DNA of 64,000 nucleotides from Notospermus geniculatus (GCA_002633025.1 NMRB01000613.1:191094-255093); one strand, 5' to 3'. Counted from the first letter of the stretch, positions 35,002 through 46,560 are shown. Made by a program: numbers and translations. The notes: generated by a model not told the origin, from the letters alone.

Positions 35002-35304
35002 GCTCTCCAACAGAGATACTGTAGACTAAAACAGCGATAGTATCGAGCGCCATCTAGCGTCTTCGTTTGGCAAACATCTCTGCGGTTTGCTCTCTGCGAG
35101 CCGACATCTCTGCGAGAAAATATAAAAATCGGGTAAAACTTTCGTGTTTATCGACAAACATACATCTGTTTTGCACGAAATATATTCGTTTTGGGAAATC
35201 ACACACGTTTGGCCGAAAATAATCACGCTTTGTATGTTTTGTATGTCTGTTTTTACACAGAAATATCTGTTTTGGCACAAAAACATATGTTTTACACTTA
35301 CAAA

Positions 35305-35700
35305 TACTGTATAATATGACTTATCCGGCCACCGCGGCCAACCTGCGAACCACGGGAATTATTGACTATACACGATTCAGGCCAAGTTATGAAAGGCCTA
35401 GTTAGGGTTACACATCACTTGTGAGTTTCTTATCAACGGCAGACCCCAGTTTTATTCCACAGAAGACCTAGGTTTAATTGACATCATTTACAAATCGTAC
35501 TGGTCAATTCATTTTGACAAAAGTGAAACTGACCCTCACCGCGGGATATCCATTACGATGCTCACCAGGCGTAAGACGATTTCCATTGAACATGTAACCC
35601 TGACTAGGCCTTTCATAACTTGGCCTGGATCGTGTATAGTCAATAATTCGCGTGGTTCGCAGGTTGGCCGCGGTGGCCGGATAAGTCATATTATACAGTA
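35305..35700. mobile_element. Element with ~105-bp terminal inverted repeats
   Basis: TACTGTATAATATGACTTAT (35305) to about 35410 is the complement of 35590-35700. The middle 180 bp is unique. It forms the right part of the 32938-35735 nest. Confidence 0.6.
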
Positions 35701-35934
35701 CGTTTTGTGCACGTCTAATTTATGCGGACATAACCAGACATGTCGAGCTACCTGATGCGAGTCTCCTACACATTGGGTGGTATGATTAAAAATTAATGCT
35801 TTTACTTCAGATTTGTACAGCAAAGAGTAGTGCATTTGTACTGCAAAATCCAAGTAAAAGCATTTACTGGTCTTTACTCATATGACCCATTACATCTCAT
35901 TCCATAATTTATGCAGACTGTGGAATGATACTGC

Positions 35935-36190
35935 TTCGTGGATTGAACCCATTGGCACGTTGTCGTTATCTAGATAATCCGTCAGAATCATTTTGAGGTG
36001 AAATTAATTCAGGAACATTGAAAAATTCAGCGAGTTTGTCAGCGAATCGAGAAATTTTTACAGCTGCTATTTTGGGAATGCCGAAGACGGGATAGAAGCT
36101 TCTCTATGATGGGTGAATTGGCGGAGTCCAGTGCTCCGCTGGCTCCACACGAAAATAGCATGGATGTCGCCAGGGTCTGGACCAGGCGCG
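35935..36190. repeat. Dispersed repeat family C fragment
   Basis: Shares TATCTAGATAATC, CAGCGAATCGAGAAATTTTTACAGC and TGGATGTCGCCAGGGTCTGG with 52265-52690 (same orientation) and 50081-50340 (opposite orientation). Confidence 0.55.
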
Positions 36191-36227
36191 AGCGTATTAG
36201 GGTCATTTATTTAAATGGCCCTAATAC
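36190..36227. repeat. 38-bp near-perfect palindrome
   Basis: GCGTATTAGGGTCATTTA followed by its near-complement, with TTTAAA at the centre; adjacent to the family C fragment. Confidence 0.5.
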
Positions 36228-36327
36228 GCTTCCGTACTTTTCGCTCCAGTGTTGGAAAATGTATGATTACAATGCAATGCATACATGGATCCCTAGGGAC
36301 GAGAGTTGCTCACAGGATAAAAGGATA

Positions 36328-37067
36328 TAAAAGGATTTGGGGGAGTTATAGGATACTACCGACAAGGAACGAAAGTCTGAGATTTTCCACGGCGAGATAG
36401 GAGAACATGTAGGACCAAATGCCTGCGAATAACTCCAGAATGAGTCTGACAGTGGCTCCACCGCCATATGATGGTTTCCTGATTTAAAACATTGTGGTTC
36501 CCGAAGTCACCGCTAGGGCTAGAAGGCTTCGGCTCTGGCTGCCATCTCTGCGACAAAAAGTGGTCGCGGATCTATTCATAGATCATTATGTTGACATCAC
36601 GGGTTATTTTTAGAGTGGGGTACCCGGAGCCAGCTGGGTGCTAAATGTAATCGAACATGCCGAATCGCGTGGAATGGCAACACCGAGGAAGCCTCGTGAT
36701 GAGAATGTTTGTCATGTTTGTATGTGTTGCAGATCGCCGTTTTTTAGACCGGGGAGAATGAAATTTTACGGGAAAATGGACTTCTACAATGACGTCAGAA
36801 ATAAAAAGGCAGCCAGAGCCGAAGCCTTCTAGCCCTAGCGGTGGCTTCGGGAACCAAAATGGAATCAAAATTCAGATTCCTGCTCACTGATTAGCTACCA
36901 GGGCATTTTGATTCGGGAAGCCACCATATCAGGCGGCGGTGCCACTGTCAGCCTCATTCTGGAGTGATTCGCTGGCATTTACTCATACATGTACTATCTC
37001 GCTGTGGAAAATCTCAGACTTTCGTTCCTTCTCAGCAGTATCCTATAACTCCCCCAAATCCTTTTAC
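36328..37067. mobile_element. Foldback element with ~215-255-bp arms
   Basis: 36328-36542 and 36810-37067 are reverse complements (shared GGATTTGGGGGAGTTATAGG, CGAAAGTCTGAGATTTTCCA, AGCCGAAGCCTTCTAGCCCT in one orientation). The 270-bp centre has no recognised gene. Confidence 0.6.
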
Positions 37068-37175
37068 ACATGTTCCTGTGAGTTAATCTACATAAGGGGC
37101 GAGGTTGATAAGCGGGTAGTTTAACAACATTGTCAATAGAGGTCTCCCTTAACGCGGGTATTTTTAGCGCAGGAT

Positions 37176-37920
37176 ATAGGAATTATAGGAGCTTCAAGGC
37201 AAATATATAGGAAAATTATAGGAATTTTAAACAAATTTTATAGGAAAATAATAGGAATCCAATGGTAAAAAGGTATCTGACATCGTTTCACCACTCTTGA
37301 CATGCCCATCACCTGCGGATGTTGGCTACCCTCTGAAAATTTGTAGGGCATATTTTATGAACAATTTTTTTGAAGAGTAGGAATTGTTAGGAAAAAAGAG
37401 AAAGGAAATGGCAGTGCGGTGGGTGGCTCGTGCGGGGGGAGGGGGTGGCTCAGGCCGGGTGTTTTACTTGTGAAGGCGTGGGGGGAGTGCGAGGGAGGTG
37501 TCCCCCCTCGCGCAGAAAATTTTTTAAAAGCTGGGATGCCGGAGGTACTATTTCCCGGCATTTCAGCAGTGAAATCAAGTCTGTGCTTTTGAAGCTTTCT
37601 AAAGGCTGAGGGTGCCTAAGTTCAGTGGAGCCATGGTTGGTAACACTAGGGAACAGTGGGTTCCGGTATATTTCAAGTACCCAACAGGATAGCGTGTAAG
37701 TCGGATAATGCAGCGCAAGCGCCAAGGGCGCGAGCCACCAGTGACATTTGAAGACCGTGAGAACATTACAACGCCAATTTTTTGCCAGTTGTTCAATTCT
37801 TTCGAATAAATATAGTGAAAATATAGGAAAAGTAGGAGAAAATAACAAATATATAGGAAATATAGGAAATATAGGAGGAGGATAGGCGAATATATAGGAA
37901 TTATAGGAAATATAAGAACG
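37176..37920. repeat. Two ATAGGAA-rich tracts around a gene-free spacer
   Basis: Degenerate (TATAGGAAA)n runs at 37176-37256 and 37805-37920. The spacer holds minus-strand frames of up to 132 codons without recognisable domains. Confidence 0.45.
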
Positions 37921-38670
37921 TTGGGTTGCCTGCCATCAATAAGCCGTCAATAAGCGTTCTCAACTAAAAACAATGATGGTCGGCCAACGTCACATTCGAT
38001 AGCAGGGCGAATATCATCAACCAAGTTGGTGAAGGATTGTACTATCTCCCTGGTCATCCGCCAGAAGGCCATTTCATGGGAAGCGACTTCATTTGCGTCG
38101 TCTGGCTATTTGGCGTCGTCGTCATTAGTTCTTCGAAGCTCGGAAGAGGCGGAGGTGGAGGCAGATGTGGAATTGGGTCTTCCATGAAAAGTGGAAGTAG
38201 TGGTTTTGGCGGCGGTTCAGCTTGTCTGCCAGTAACAAAAAACGACCTGTTCAACAAATCAGAAGAATCAGTCAGGAGAGAATACTTCGCAGCTTGGTCC
38301 CACGGCGGCGTTCCGGGGACATTGCGTCGAGGATTTAATGGGGACCCTAGCCCACTTCCTCAATACGTGTCAACTGACATCCCGGTCCTGACCAATTTCC
38401 CACACAAAAGGTGTCCATTGCACATGTTGTGTAGGACCTGATTTCGGTGTGCTGCCTGCTATCGTAGCTAGGATCCTCGCTGGGAGTCGGTATTTCTGCT
38501 GACGTAGAGTACATTGTATGAGCAGAATATCGGTTTTCCGGCCAAACCCACGTTTAGATCTATATGCTATCTATATGCTGACGTCTGATGTCTACGCACG
38601 GCCAGCACAAATCAACGTTTCCCGGCAAAACCCACGTTATGTCTGTACCCTAATGTAGACCTCTAGTGAC
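37921..38670. other. Gene-free stretch downstream of receptor copy 2
   Basis: Holds a 134-codon plus frame (38037-38441) with a Gly-rich tract; the minus frame there is Pro-rich. No domain or paralogue supports coding. Confidence 0.35.
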
Positions 38671-38678
38671 ATTATGCA

Positions 38679-39160
38679 CTACAAGCAAATTAACTTCTTC
38701 AAGATAACTCTTGTGTCCTGTCTGTATTTCTCTCCTCCAGCGAGACAGTACAAGTAAAAGTTGATTGCATGATTGCATATCTTAATATCATAGAGCAGAT
38801 AATCCAGAATATTGTAAACTGCATTGAAATAGGCGTCATTCACATCAAATGCGTTTGCTAATGCAGGTATCTCGAGCAGTGAAGTGAAAATCTTCTTGGG
38901 TAAGGTAGTACACAAAAACGCCATGCTTACAATGACCAGCATCGAGGTTAGTTGTTTTTCGCGTTTGTCTCTCCCATCGTTCCATCCAGAAGCCATCTTT
39001 GCTCGACTCTTTGAAGCTCCGCGTACAGTTAGAACGATACCAATGTTGCTGACTATGATTATGATTGATGGAAGAACACTTCCAAATATCAACTGGAAAT
39101 TTGAGAACAGAATCTCGTATTCGGGGTGTCCCGGTACCGATAGAATGAGAGCCTCAATTC
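38679..39160 (-). CDS. Receptor copy 2, exon 3
   Basis: Acceptor GTTGTGTAG ends at 39161; the frame begins GIEALILSVPG and ends LICL with TAG at 38679-38681. Open throughout, with TM5-TM7. Confidence 0.85.
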
Positions 39161-42100
39161 CTACACAACAAAAAAGCAGAGACCAGGATTGATATCATTG
39201 AATAAACAACATCTCCAGCTGGTCGAATTGAGGCGAACTGTGAAACGTATGGGCGAAGCCCCACTTGTACCACTAGTGCCCGCAAGGACCGCCACTGATG
39301 ATCTCATACCACTACTATATAGAAATTCCAGCTGCGGAACTACAGAACAAACCAGACCATCTATTGACGAGCGGTAAACGGTCAAAGGTCGGCTATCGAT
39401 CGAAAACAACCATAACGTTTTTACAGCCCCTTAGCTACTCTTGTTAATTAGTAATTAGCGATTTTATTTACAATTTAACTCTATCAATCTCCTATAGATG
39501 GCAGGACAGCTGTAGTTATGACTCTGTCGCCATGAGGCCACTGCGAAGATGCAGGTCACGGTCATCAGGTCACATGTCCAACGAAGTGGCAGTACGGTCG
39601 TGGTAGTTGAAATTCGTGGACCAGCTGACACATGTACATGTACAAACTATTTAGGAAACATTTTGTGAAGTCTTACCCAATATACAACTTTTACACTAAG
39701 TAACTAAGCTGTAAAGGGCGAAAATGGCAGTCTCAATTGGCACGACGAGAGGTTGTTCTGTTGGTGCTAGCGAAAGTCATTGATTCACAGTCAATGCATG
39801 TCATGCATCAGGTACATAATAACAATAGGCTATGTACGGCATTGTATGGTGTACATGTGTAGCCCTATCCTACCCTACCCGTCGGTCATGTCGGTAGGCG
39901 CGAGGCATGTTGCATGCATGCGCATAGGCCTAGGCCTACATGACCTGATGAGTATGTACCGAAAGGTCAGCCTTTGTTTTAGCTAATTGGGTCATCAGGA
40001 AGTGACAAACATTTTTGTTATTGCACTGCACATTTAGTGTAGCTGCAGGTTAAATTAAAAATGGCTGGATCATTTCAAAGATATCTGACATTTTCAAAAA
40101 CTGGACTCAGAAAATTTGGTCACTGAACCTAGGCCTTAAAGCAAAGGCCATGACCGATGGCCGAAAAATGAAAACATCATTTTGTGAGTGCAAACGCCAA
40201 CTTAGTGCATTATAGCCTTTACGATATGTAGCAAGAAAGCAGAGCCGGCGGAGGACACCTACGATGTCGAGGAGAGATCGCACTCTGTACCACATGGAGC
40301 CGCTGGAACAACCGGGGATGAACCGGCTACCTCATTGGTAGCAGGCGCGGAATTTTCCACTCAACCACCACAACCCTCTGATGTCTGATGCACTAGGAAT
40401 AAAATCATGGACGCGCGAGTTAAGCCTTACCTGAAACTTCGTCTATGATATACGCATGGCAGAAAAATGTCGAGATGTTTAATCCGACAACAATTACGGT
40501 CGTGGTGATAACAATGATTTTGGTTTTGGTTACGGTGCATATTATTTTAGCGGTCATCGGATACCGAACAGCAATGAACCGATCCACTGACATGGCCGCC
40601 AGAATGAGTCCTGATGTCATCGCGCTGACGTACACCAGAAAGTAAGCGAACCTACGAAAGTATAAAAAGGATCGACCAAATGATAACTACAGGGCAACTA
40701 GCGAATCATAAACGCTAGAATAGGTGAAGCCAGCCGCGCTTATATACCTATTGCCAAAAGATGACAGCAGAATTCTAGCGGACCAATACAAAGGAACATT
40801 CTCTTGATTGGTGCTCACTCAAGCATGAGTGGGTCCGCTGGGCATTGAATTGGTCATAGTGACACCTATTGGTCAATAATTAGCAGCTTGAATATGGGAG
40901 CGACGTTCGTTGGTTAGTCCAACCGCAAAAAAGTTGCACGGGCTTATTGGAATAATAAAGGTACAGTAAGTGTTTTTGCCTTGTTTCGAGCAACAACGTG
41001 TTCAGTCATTTTTCCTTGGATTTCAAAAGTACCTTGTGTATGTTTTTACCCAGATTCGGCAGTGTCACAGTGTGGTGCATTGTCGCCTACCTTACTGTAT
41101 AAACTGAGTGTACAGTCTTTCAAATAAGTAAATGGACAGCGTGTTTTTCAAATATCTCCGAGATAAAACAAGATAATTGGATGCGGTTTTCAACATAGTG
41201 TGGTATACTTACCTGGTCATATATCTCATGTATTTGGGTCAACCTAATTTTAAGCCTTTGTTATGTAACAGGCTATTTAAAAAAGGTCCAGAAATTAACT
41301 TTTTTATTTCTAATTTTTTTCAGCAGATTTGGCACTGATATGATCAGGTGATTGACATGAAAGACTCCTTGCCAAAAAAATCGGTGAAATCTGCTGTCTT
41401 TTTCGTGATATCTCAAAATATCAAAATTTGAGATTTTTGATATTTTGAGATATTGAATATTGTTTTGCTGTTATTCGCTGCCAGACATGATAACAAGATG
41501 GCTACGAAATTTTCCACGTGTTTCCATCACCGAATCAGCAGAAAATAGTATGTGAAATCTGGAGGCTAAATAAAGAGGCTGAATATCATGACATTTAAGT
41601 GAAAAAAGGATTCAAAAATTGCATAAATTATCACGAGGGAATGAATGCTACCAAATGACTTTAAAAAATGATCGAATATATCAAAATTTCAAAAATCTCA
41701 AATTTTGATATTTTGAGATATTACGAAAACGGAAAGACATTTTCAATATTTTTTTGCGCAAAAACTCTTATTATCAATCACCTCATCACAATACTTTGAA
41801 TTCTGCTGAAAAAAACTTGAAATAAAAAAGTTGATTTTTGGACCTTTTTTAAATTGCCTGTTACATAACATAGGGTTAAAATTAGGTTGACCCAAATACA
41901 TGAGATATATGACGAAGTAACTATACCACACTATGTTGAAAACCGCATCCAATTATCTTGTTTTATCTCGACGATATTTGAAAAACACGCTGTCCATTTA
42001 CTTATTTGAAAGACTGTACATGTACATGTTCATAACTTTTGTGGTTCGCATCGACTTGATACACGTATAATATAGTCGAGTACTTACTGTGATTCCAATT

Positions 42101-42425
42101 CTCTGGATGGCCAAAATGTTGCTGACTTACTTTGCCACATTGGTGCACCTATCCCCTCTTGAAGAAGAATGATACCATCAGGAATGGCTAAACCAATCAT
42201 ATAGACGCTGGCAGTATGTCGTCTATTATGGGCCATGGAGGCCACTAGGATGGCCAGGATGTTACCAGGAACACCAACTGCGACGATTACATATATGACG
42301 TACACGACAACATCGTACAATACGGACAAAAGTTTGACATTCTGTTCGGTCCCATCCTGTCTAAATTTTACACTTGTTTGAAGTCCATTCGTGACGGAAA
42401 AGTCGTCATGTACATACCCTCCCAT
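38679..42425 (-). CDS. Rhodopsin-family G-protein-coupled receptor, copy 2 (three exons, inverted)
   Basis: Exons 42425-42088, 40651-40431 and 39160-38679 have exactly the lengths of copy 1 (338, 221, 482 nt) and the same phases, giving 346 residues. Most differences are in the N terminus and extracellular ends, e.g. VTNGLQTSVKFRQDGT; DRF, LAIPD, TTLP and NFYLY motifs are the same. The TM3 and ECL2 cysteines are absent here as well. Homology with copy 1 continues about 220 bp upstream of the ATG and through parts of both introns, but stops within about 30 bp of the stop codon, so the duplication was of a genomic segment, not of an mRNA. Intron 1 carries a Tc1-like foldback absent from copy 1; intron 2 is 1.27 kb versus 2.74 kb. 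It looks functional. Confidence 0.87.
40130..40380 (+). other. Intronic block conserved with copy 1, open antisense frame
   Basis: Counterpart of 7735-7995. Plus-strand frame includes EDTYDVEERS, GAAGTTGDEPATS and AEFSTQPPQ, with a TGA after PSDV. Near 39190-39375 another antisense plus frame (VELRRTVKRMGEAP) begins after a CTCCAG acceptor-like site; together they could be exons of an antisense gene, but this is weak. Confidence 0.3.
40431..40651 (-). CDS. Receptor copy 2, exon 2
   Basis: Acceptor CTTTCGTAG at 40660-40652 and donor TCAG|GTAAGG at 40431/40430. Encodes TM3 with SVDRF and TM4; 221 nt as in copy 1. Confidence 0.85.
41113..42016. mobile_element. Tc1-like foldback element in receptor copy 2 intron 1
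   Basis: Termini CAGTCTTTCAAATAAGTAAA and complement, flanked by TA on both sides (41111-41112, 42017-42018). Arms of at least 330 bp pair with few differences; the 904-bp element has no transposase. A diverged copy is at 22016-22773. The inner arm contains repeated AATATCAAAATTTGAGAT palindromes. Confidence 0.75.
42088..42425 (-). CDS. Receptor copy 2, exon 1
   Basis: ATG at 42425-42423, donor CACA|GTAAGT at 42088/42087, phase 2. Encodes N terminus, TM1 (GVPGN) and TM2 (LAIPD). Confidence 0.85.
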
Positions 42426-42811
42426 TTTCGTACCTCAATAAATACATGTATATATACCTGTGAATCGTGCTAACCTAGCCTTCACAGCCACTCTTGTGAC
42501 GATGACTCTGACGTTCGGCAAAACAAGCATACTATGCGACAAGCCTGTCGTTACTCTTTCGCCAGCTTATACCATCAAGGTTTCCGCACCTTGATGCGCT
42601 CGACCGATCCAAAAATAAATTATTTATATCAGAGGGAGTCAGCACATAAAAGGATGTTCACATATAATTTATTTTTATCATTATTATTTTCATACTACAT
42701 GAACATATCCCATTTGCCTCTTTGTTTTGGCGCTCGCGATTTATATTGCATCCGAATAACCACACGTATAACGCAATACTACCATTTTTTATCTTATTTG
42801 AAGTACATGTA

Positions 42812-44045
42812 CAGTCATTGACAAAAGTTTATCTCCACCGTTAATCGTCCATAACTTCCTTATAAAGTGAAGAAATTTGAAGCGGTTTTCAGCAAATAAT
42901 ACTTCAATCTTTTCTGCATCTTCCATACACAAACCTGCTTCTGCAGCATCACTCTGACATTATGTAATCAGACGCTGAAAAAAAAGTCCCAAATCAACTT
43001 TTTTATTTCCATGCCAATTTGGATTTTCTCACGTCCGACCAGTGTGTAGCAACACTTGAAAACAATCCACAAAGATTACGCCATCAAATTCCACCTCAAT
43101 TTCTCAAAAATGACTTTTGTTAGTTTGATTTTGGAGCAGATTCAAATGCTCTTATTTTGCCTGTGAGACGACCCCGCATTTGTGAACGCCATTGCCCAAC
43201 CAATCATAGGACTCGGATAGGGGCGCAAACCACAAACCACAAATCCCCCAAACCCAGTAAGTTACGGTATCAGGGCCCAGTTTCACAAAGAATCTTAAGT
43301 CTAAAGTTTGACTTAAGTCATCATGTGACCAGGTTTCAACAAATCAGATGACTTCATTTCAGACTTAAGTTTTTTCTTAGACTTAAGATTCTTTGTGAAA
43401 CTGGGCCCTGGACACTTAAGTTTCACTTGTTCTATCAATAGGCCCTCAATTCTAAAGGGAAAGGGATACCTCTTATTTCGGTTCAATGAACAGCCCTAGA
43501 CAAGGACCAAATTTTACTTTGATTCAAACGAATGTGACATATGCTGTAAATATTCATGAATGGAAACTTAGGCATTACAATCACAATGCCGAAATATACT
43601 TATTGGCTTTGGTCTGCCTAGTCACGCCTTCATAATCATTATTCACACACCTCTATTTTCCATCAGTGTGTGGCTGAACGAGTTAAAAAGGGGCCATCTC
43701 AAGCCCCACGCAACTGTTTTGCCGACAAGAGCCAACAAAAGTCACTTTTTTGAGATACTGAGGTGGAATTTGATGGCCTAACCTTTGCGAACTGTTTTCA
43801 AGTGTTGCTACACACTGGTCGGACGTGAGAAAAACCAAATTGGCATGGAAATAAAAAAAGTTGATTTTGGACTTTTTTTCAGCGCCTGGTTACATAATGT
43901 CAGAGTGATGCTGCAGAAGCAGGTTTGTGTATGTAAGATGCAGAAAAGATTGAAGTATTATTTGCTGAAAACCGCATGAAATTTCCTCACTTTATAAGGA
44001 AGTTATGGACGATCAACGGTGGAGATAAACTTTTGTCAATGACTG
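42812..44045. mobile_element. Tc1-like foldback element with ~320-bp arms
   Basis: CAGTCATTGACAAAAGTTTA (42812) and its complement at 44026-44045 are flanked by TA (42810-42811, 44046-44047). Arms continue to about 43140 and 43730. Termini of the CAGT type and TA target fit Tc1/mariner. The central part is occupied by another element (43270-43411). Confidence 0.75.
43270..43411. mobile_element. Small inverted-repeat element nested in the Tc1-like foldback
   Basis: CAGGGCCCAGTTTCACAAAG and its complement bound about 140 bp with further paired CTTAAGTCTAA. GGGCCC-GTTTCA ends are common in Harbinger-like miniature elements; no clear target duplication was found. Confidence 0.6.
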
Positions 44046-44136
44046 TACATTGTATCAACATCCTTATTCTCGGAGAGAATTTGCCCTAAAATGTCAATGA
44101 CCTCGCTGCATTCATATTCCCTACTCGTAACATGCG

Positions 44137-44286
44137 TTTAAGGCCCCGATTACATAGAAGTATACGGTATACGAAAACGCCTGTCAACAATGGCTTCACG
44201 GTCGTGAATCCATTTGAAGCCTTTGTTAACCGGCGGCGGCGTTTTCGTATACCGTAGGCCTGTACTTCTATGTAATCGGGGCCTAA
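44137..44286. mobile_element. ~150-bp inverted-repeat element
   Basis: AAGGCCCCGATTACATAGAA at 44139 is matched by the complement at 44262-44284, with a second inner pair CGGTATACGAAAACGCC. A miniature DNA element; target duplication unclear. Confidence 0.6.
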
Positions 44287-44302
44287 GGGGCGTGATATTA
44301 GT

Positions 44303-44459
44303 GAGTTTAAAAAAACATACGTTAACGTTAACGCTAACGTTAATGGCATCATTTTGACGTCACATCGAAAGAATCTGTTGCATTTCTTTTGGGGGTGACG
44401 TCATTTTGACGTAAGTAGCGTTAGCGTTAGCGTTAACGTTAGGTTTCTTAAACTCACTA
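44303..44459. mobile_element. ~157-bp inverted-repeat element with GTTAACG-rich arms
   Basis: AGTGAGTTTAA and complement at the ends, flanked on both sides by ATT. Arms contain GTTAACG/GTTAGCG runs and then GTCATTTTGACGTCA-like palindromes. A three-base target duplication would fit PIF/Harbinger. Confidence 0.55.
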
Positions 44460-44577
44460 TTGTCACGTTTTGTCGACAGTCGGCGCCACCGGCGGCGATT
44501 GGTGAGTCGGTGAATGTGGGTTTTCCAGTGCATCATAATGCTGACTTCTGGGCCCATATTTTCAAAGCTTCAAATTT

Positions 44578-44627
44578 TTGTTTTAGAAATGTTGCAGAAG
44601 AATTCTTCTGCAACATTTCTAAAACAA
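44578..44627. repeat. 50-bp perfect palindrome without spacer
   Basis: 25-nt arms meet at 44602/44603 (GAAGAA|TTCTTC). No mismatch. Long enough to extrude as a cruciform; origin unknown. Confidence 0.7.
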
Positions 44628-44839
44628 TTTCAAAACATGTTTTGAACTGTTACAAGTCTGTCCACACTGTGCAACAATCTCAAAACAAGGGTGTTGCAGA
44701 TTTATTGTTGTCACGTTTCCTCTCAAAGCTCGTCTCTGGTGCGCTAAGAAAAAAACTAGGATATTTTCAACTATAAACTGTGTGTCACACATCATACTCT
44801 ACCTGCCGAATTGCCTGCGGTCAGCGACACGCGGTCTCG

Positions 44840-45298
44840 GGCCGAGTTCGACTGGAACTCTCGGATCGAGTAAAAGTAGATTTTTCACGTGATCAAATTT
44901 GAAGTTCGCCTGTCGAGTGGGAGTTCCGCCCGAACTGCAAATTGAGTTCCTCGAGTTGTTGAAAGATGACGTCTGCTAATTATGTCAGCACCAAATGATG
45001 ACAACCACCCAATTTTTTGTACAAAAGATGATAAACATACTAAACAGTTGTAAATGAGGTTTGTTGCCCGAAAGAACTGATTTTTACACATTTTCCAGCG
45101 AATTGGACTTTTTTTGAGTGCTGGTGGCCATGTTGTCACGTGAGTGTCAAGTTGGACCCTCATTCCATCAAGGGTTGAACCCGAGCGACGAATTAGGTCA
45201 AATATGATGTCAAAAGAGTAGCTACCCGAGGAATGTATGGAGTTCGCGTGCAACTCAACACGACCTAGTTGAACGTCGGGTTCCAGTCGAACTCGGCC
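44840..45298. mobile_element. 459-bp inverted-repeat element
   Basis: GGCCGAGTTCGACTGGAAC (44840-44858) and its perfect complement (45280-45298); similarity weakens inward. The 156-codon minus frame across it is a by-product. Confidence 0.55.
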
Positions 45299-46048
45299 TC
45301 GGTGACTCCTCGGATTGCCTTCTTCCAGATTATCTTGCCACGTATGATTTCGCATTTGAAATTACAAATGCATCCTCGATGTTTTTCTACCGCTCGGGAT
45401 GATAATCCCTTCAACAATAGCTACAATTTTTTCATCTGAAGCAACGTTCTGATTTAAAGTGCCACAGTATGCATGAAGTGTCGCTTTATCCCTCCCCAAC
45501 CTTGATCAAACTTGACGCTAGGTGACGATATCGGGGCAAGGATATCACCACTAGCATCGACGCTAGGTTTCCATCTTGAAAAGTAGTGCGCTCGCGGAGC
45601 GAACAGTAGAAATTCTTTTGTTTGTAAAGCGGTTACCCATCACGTCGTTTTCTACGCTTACAATATATATCTGTTGTAGATAGGTGTACAAAGGTATAGA
45701 GTCGATACAAACATCGGTAGAGTAAATAAAGTTATTCTGTTTCATTTTCGTCAAGATAAATATTGTTTTCTGCAAATAATAAAAGAAGTTCGCGTCACTT
45801 AAAAGACCAAAAAGATGGCGGCCCCACCGACGATGACGTCACGATTTTCAAGATGGCGACCTAGCGGCGATGACAGTGCTAAAATGTCGTCCAATTATAA
45901 CAAAAATTTCAACGCTGTCGTTGAGTATGCACCTTGATAAGACTGGTGTCCAGTCAAACCTATATATAGCCTGTTGTAACACCGAGGCTGGATTGATACT
46001 ATATCGAAACCTTTATAACTGACAGCAGTCGCCGCTATACTTTTCATC
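45299..46048. other. Gene-free stretch
   Basis: Contains AAGATGGCGGC and AAGATGGCGACC motifs (45813-45870), common in invertebrate repeats, but no definable element. Confidence 0.35.
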
Positions 46049-46190
46049 ACTTGAGAAGGTCAACGAGCTGTTATAGCGTGACTAACCCTTCGTCAGGTAA
46101 GGTAGGATGCTTCAGCTCATTCTTCTATGTGTAGCAACAGTCTCAATGCCTAATTGGTAATTTAGATCATTCAAATACAGGCATGTGGAT
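46049..46190 (+). repeat. Dispersed repeat, inverted relative of the 59430-59570 segment
   Basis: CTGTTATAGCGTGACTAACC, TCAGGTAAGGTA and TGCCTAATTGGT stretches match the complement of 59430-59570 at high identity. The match lies inside the 601-bp insertion in the transposase gene, so both are copies of one mobile family. Confidence 0.6.
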
Positions 46191-46379
46191 TTGCCATGAA
46201 ACTAATCACAGTACAGATTAAAACTAGAGTTGAAATTGACTTTGCAGTCAATTTAAAGACCGCCACTTTCACTGCATATGTGGCGGGTAGGCGTAACATG
46301 CCTAAGTGTTTCTGTGATGTGAACTGGTTGCAGTGGGACATTGATGGGAACCTTTAACAGCTATACCAAACAGGGTGTC

Positions 46380-46560
46380 TATAAACCGAAGACTGAAGAT
46401 GGAAGACCATGAACTATAAAACGAAGATCTCCACTACTATAAAATGAAGACCCAACTATAAAACGAAGATCCCCACTACTATAAAACAAAGACCCAACTA
46501 TAAAACGAAGATCCCCACGTCTATAAAACGAAGACCCAACTATAAAACGAAGACCCCACA
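46380..46560 (+). repeat. ~19-bp tandem repeat
   Basis: Variants of ACTATAAAACGAAGATCCCC repeat about eight times. The minus frame reads as a hydrophobic repeat (FIVGSSFY), a by-product. Confidence 0.65.

Larger units (their letters stand above)
33853..35203. repeat. Inverted repeat, ~440-bp arms each holding a tRNA-like unit
   Basis: Left arm 33853-34292 and right arm 34756-35203 are reverse complements with scattered differences. The left arm starts immediately after the N at 33852. The 460-bp spacer itself holds an inner pair (AAAGCAGAATAATTTTAC-like stretches and GACCCCAACGGGTGTC). Confidence 0.65.
32938..35735. mobile_element. Nested 2.8-kb foldback region, outer inverted repeat 37 bp
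   Basis: 32938-32974 (begins GGTTATGTCCGCATAAATTA) equals the complement of 35699-35735. Inside lie a degenerate GAGTACTCATA-type repeat (33005-33210), a small inverted repeat around GGAAGGTCTGCCTGTGCAGT (33633 and 33770-33800), the tRNA-containing arms described separately, and a 105-bp-arm element at the right. No protein gene is recognised. Confidence 0.55.

Noticed and set aside
38037-38441. 134-codon plus-strand frame with Gly-rich tract
   Set aside because: No domain, no paralogue in the window, low-complexity content on both strands.
44885-45355. 156-codon minus-strand frame
   Set aside because: Lies across an inverted-repeat element (44840-45298); its ends mirror each other because of the repeats.
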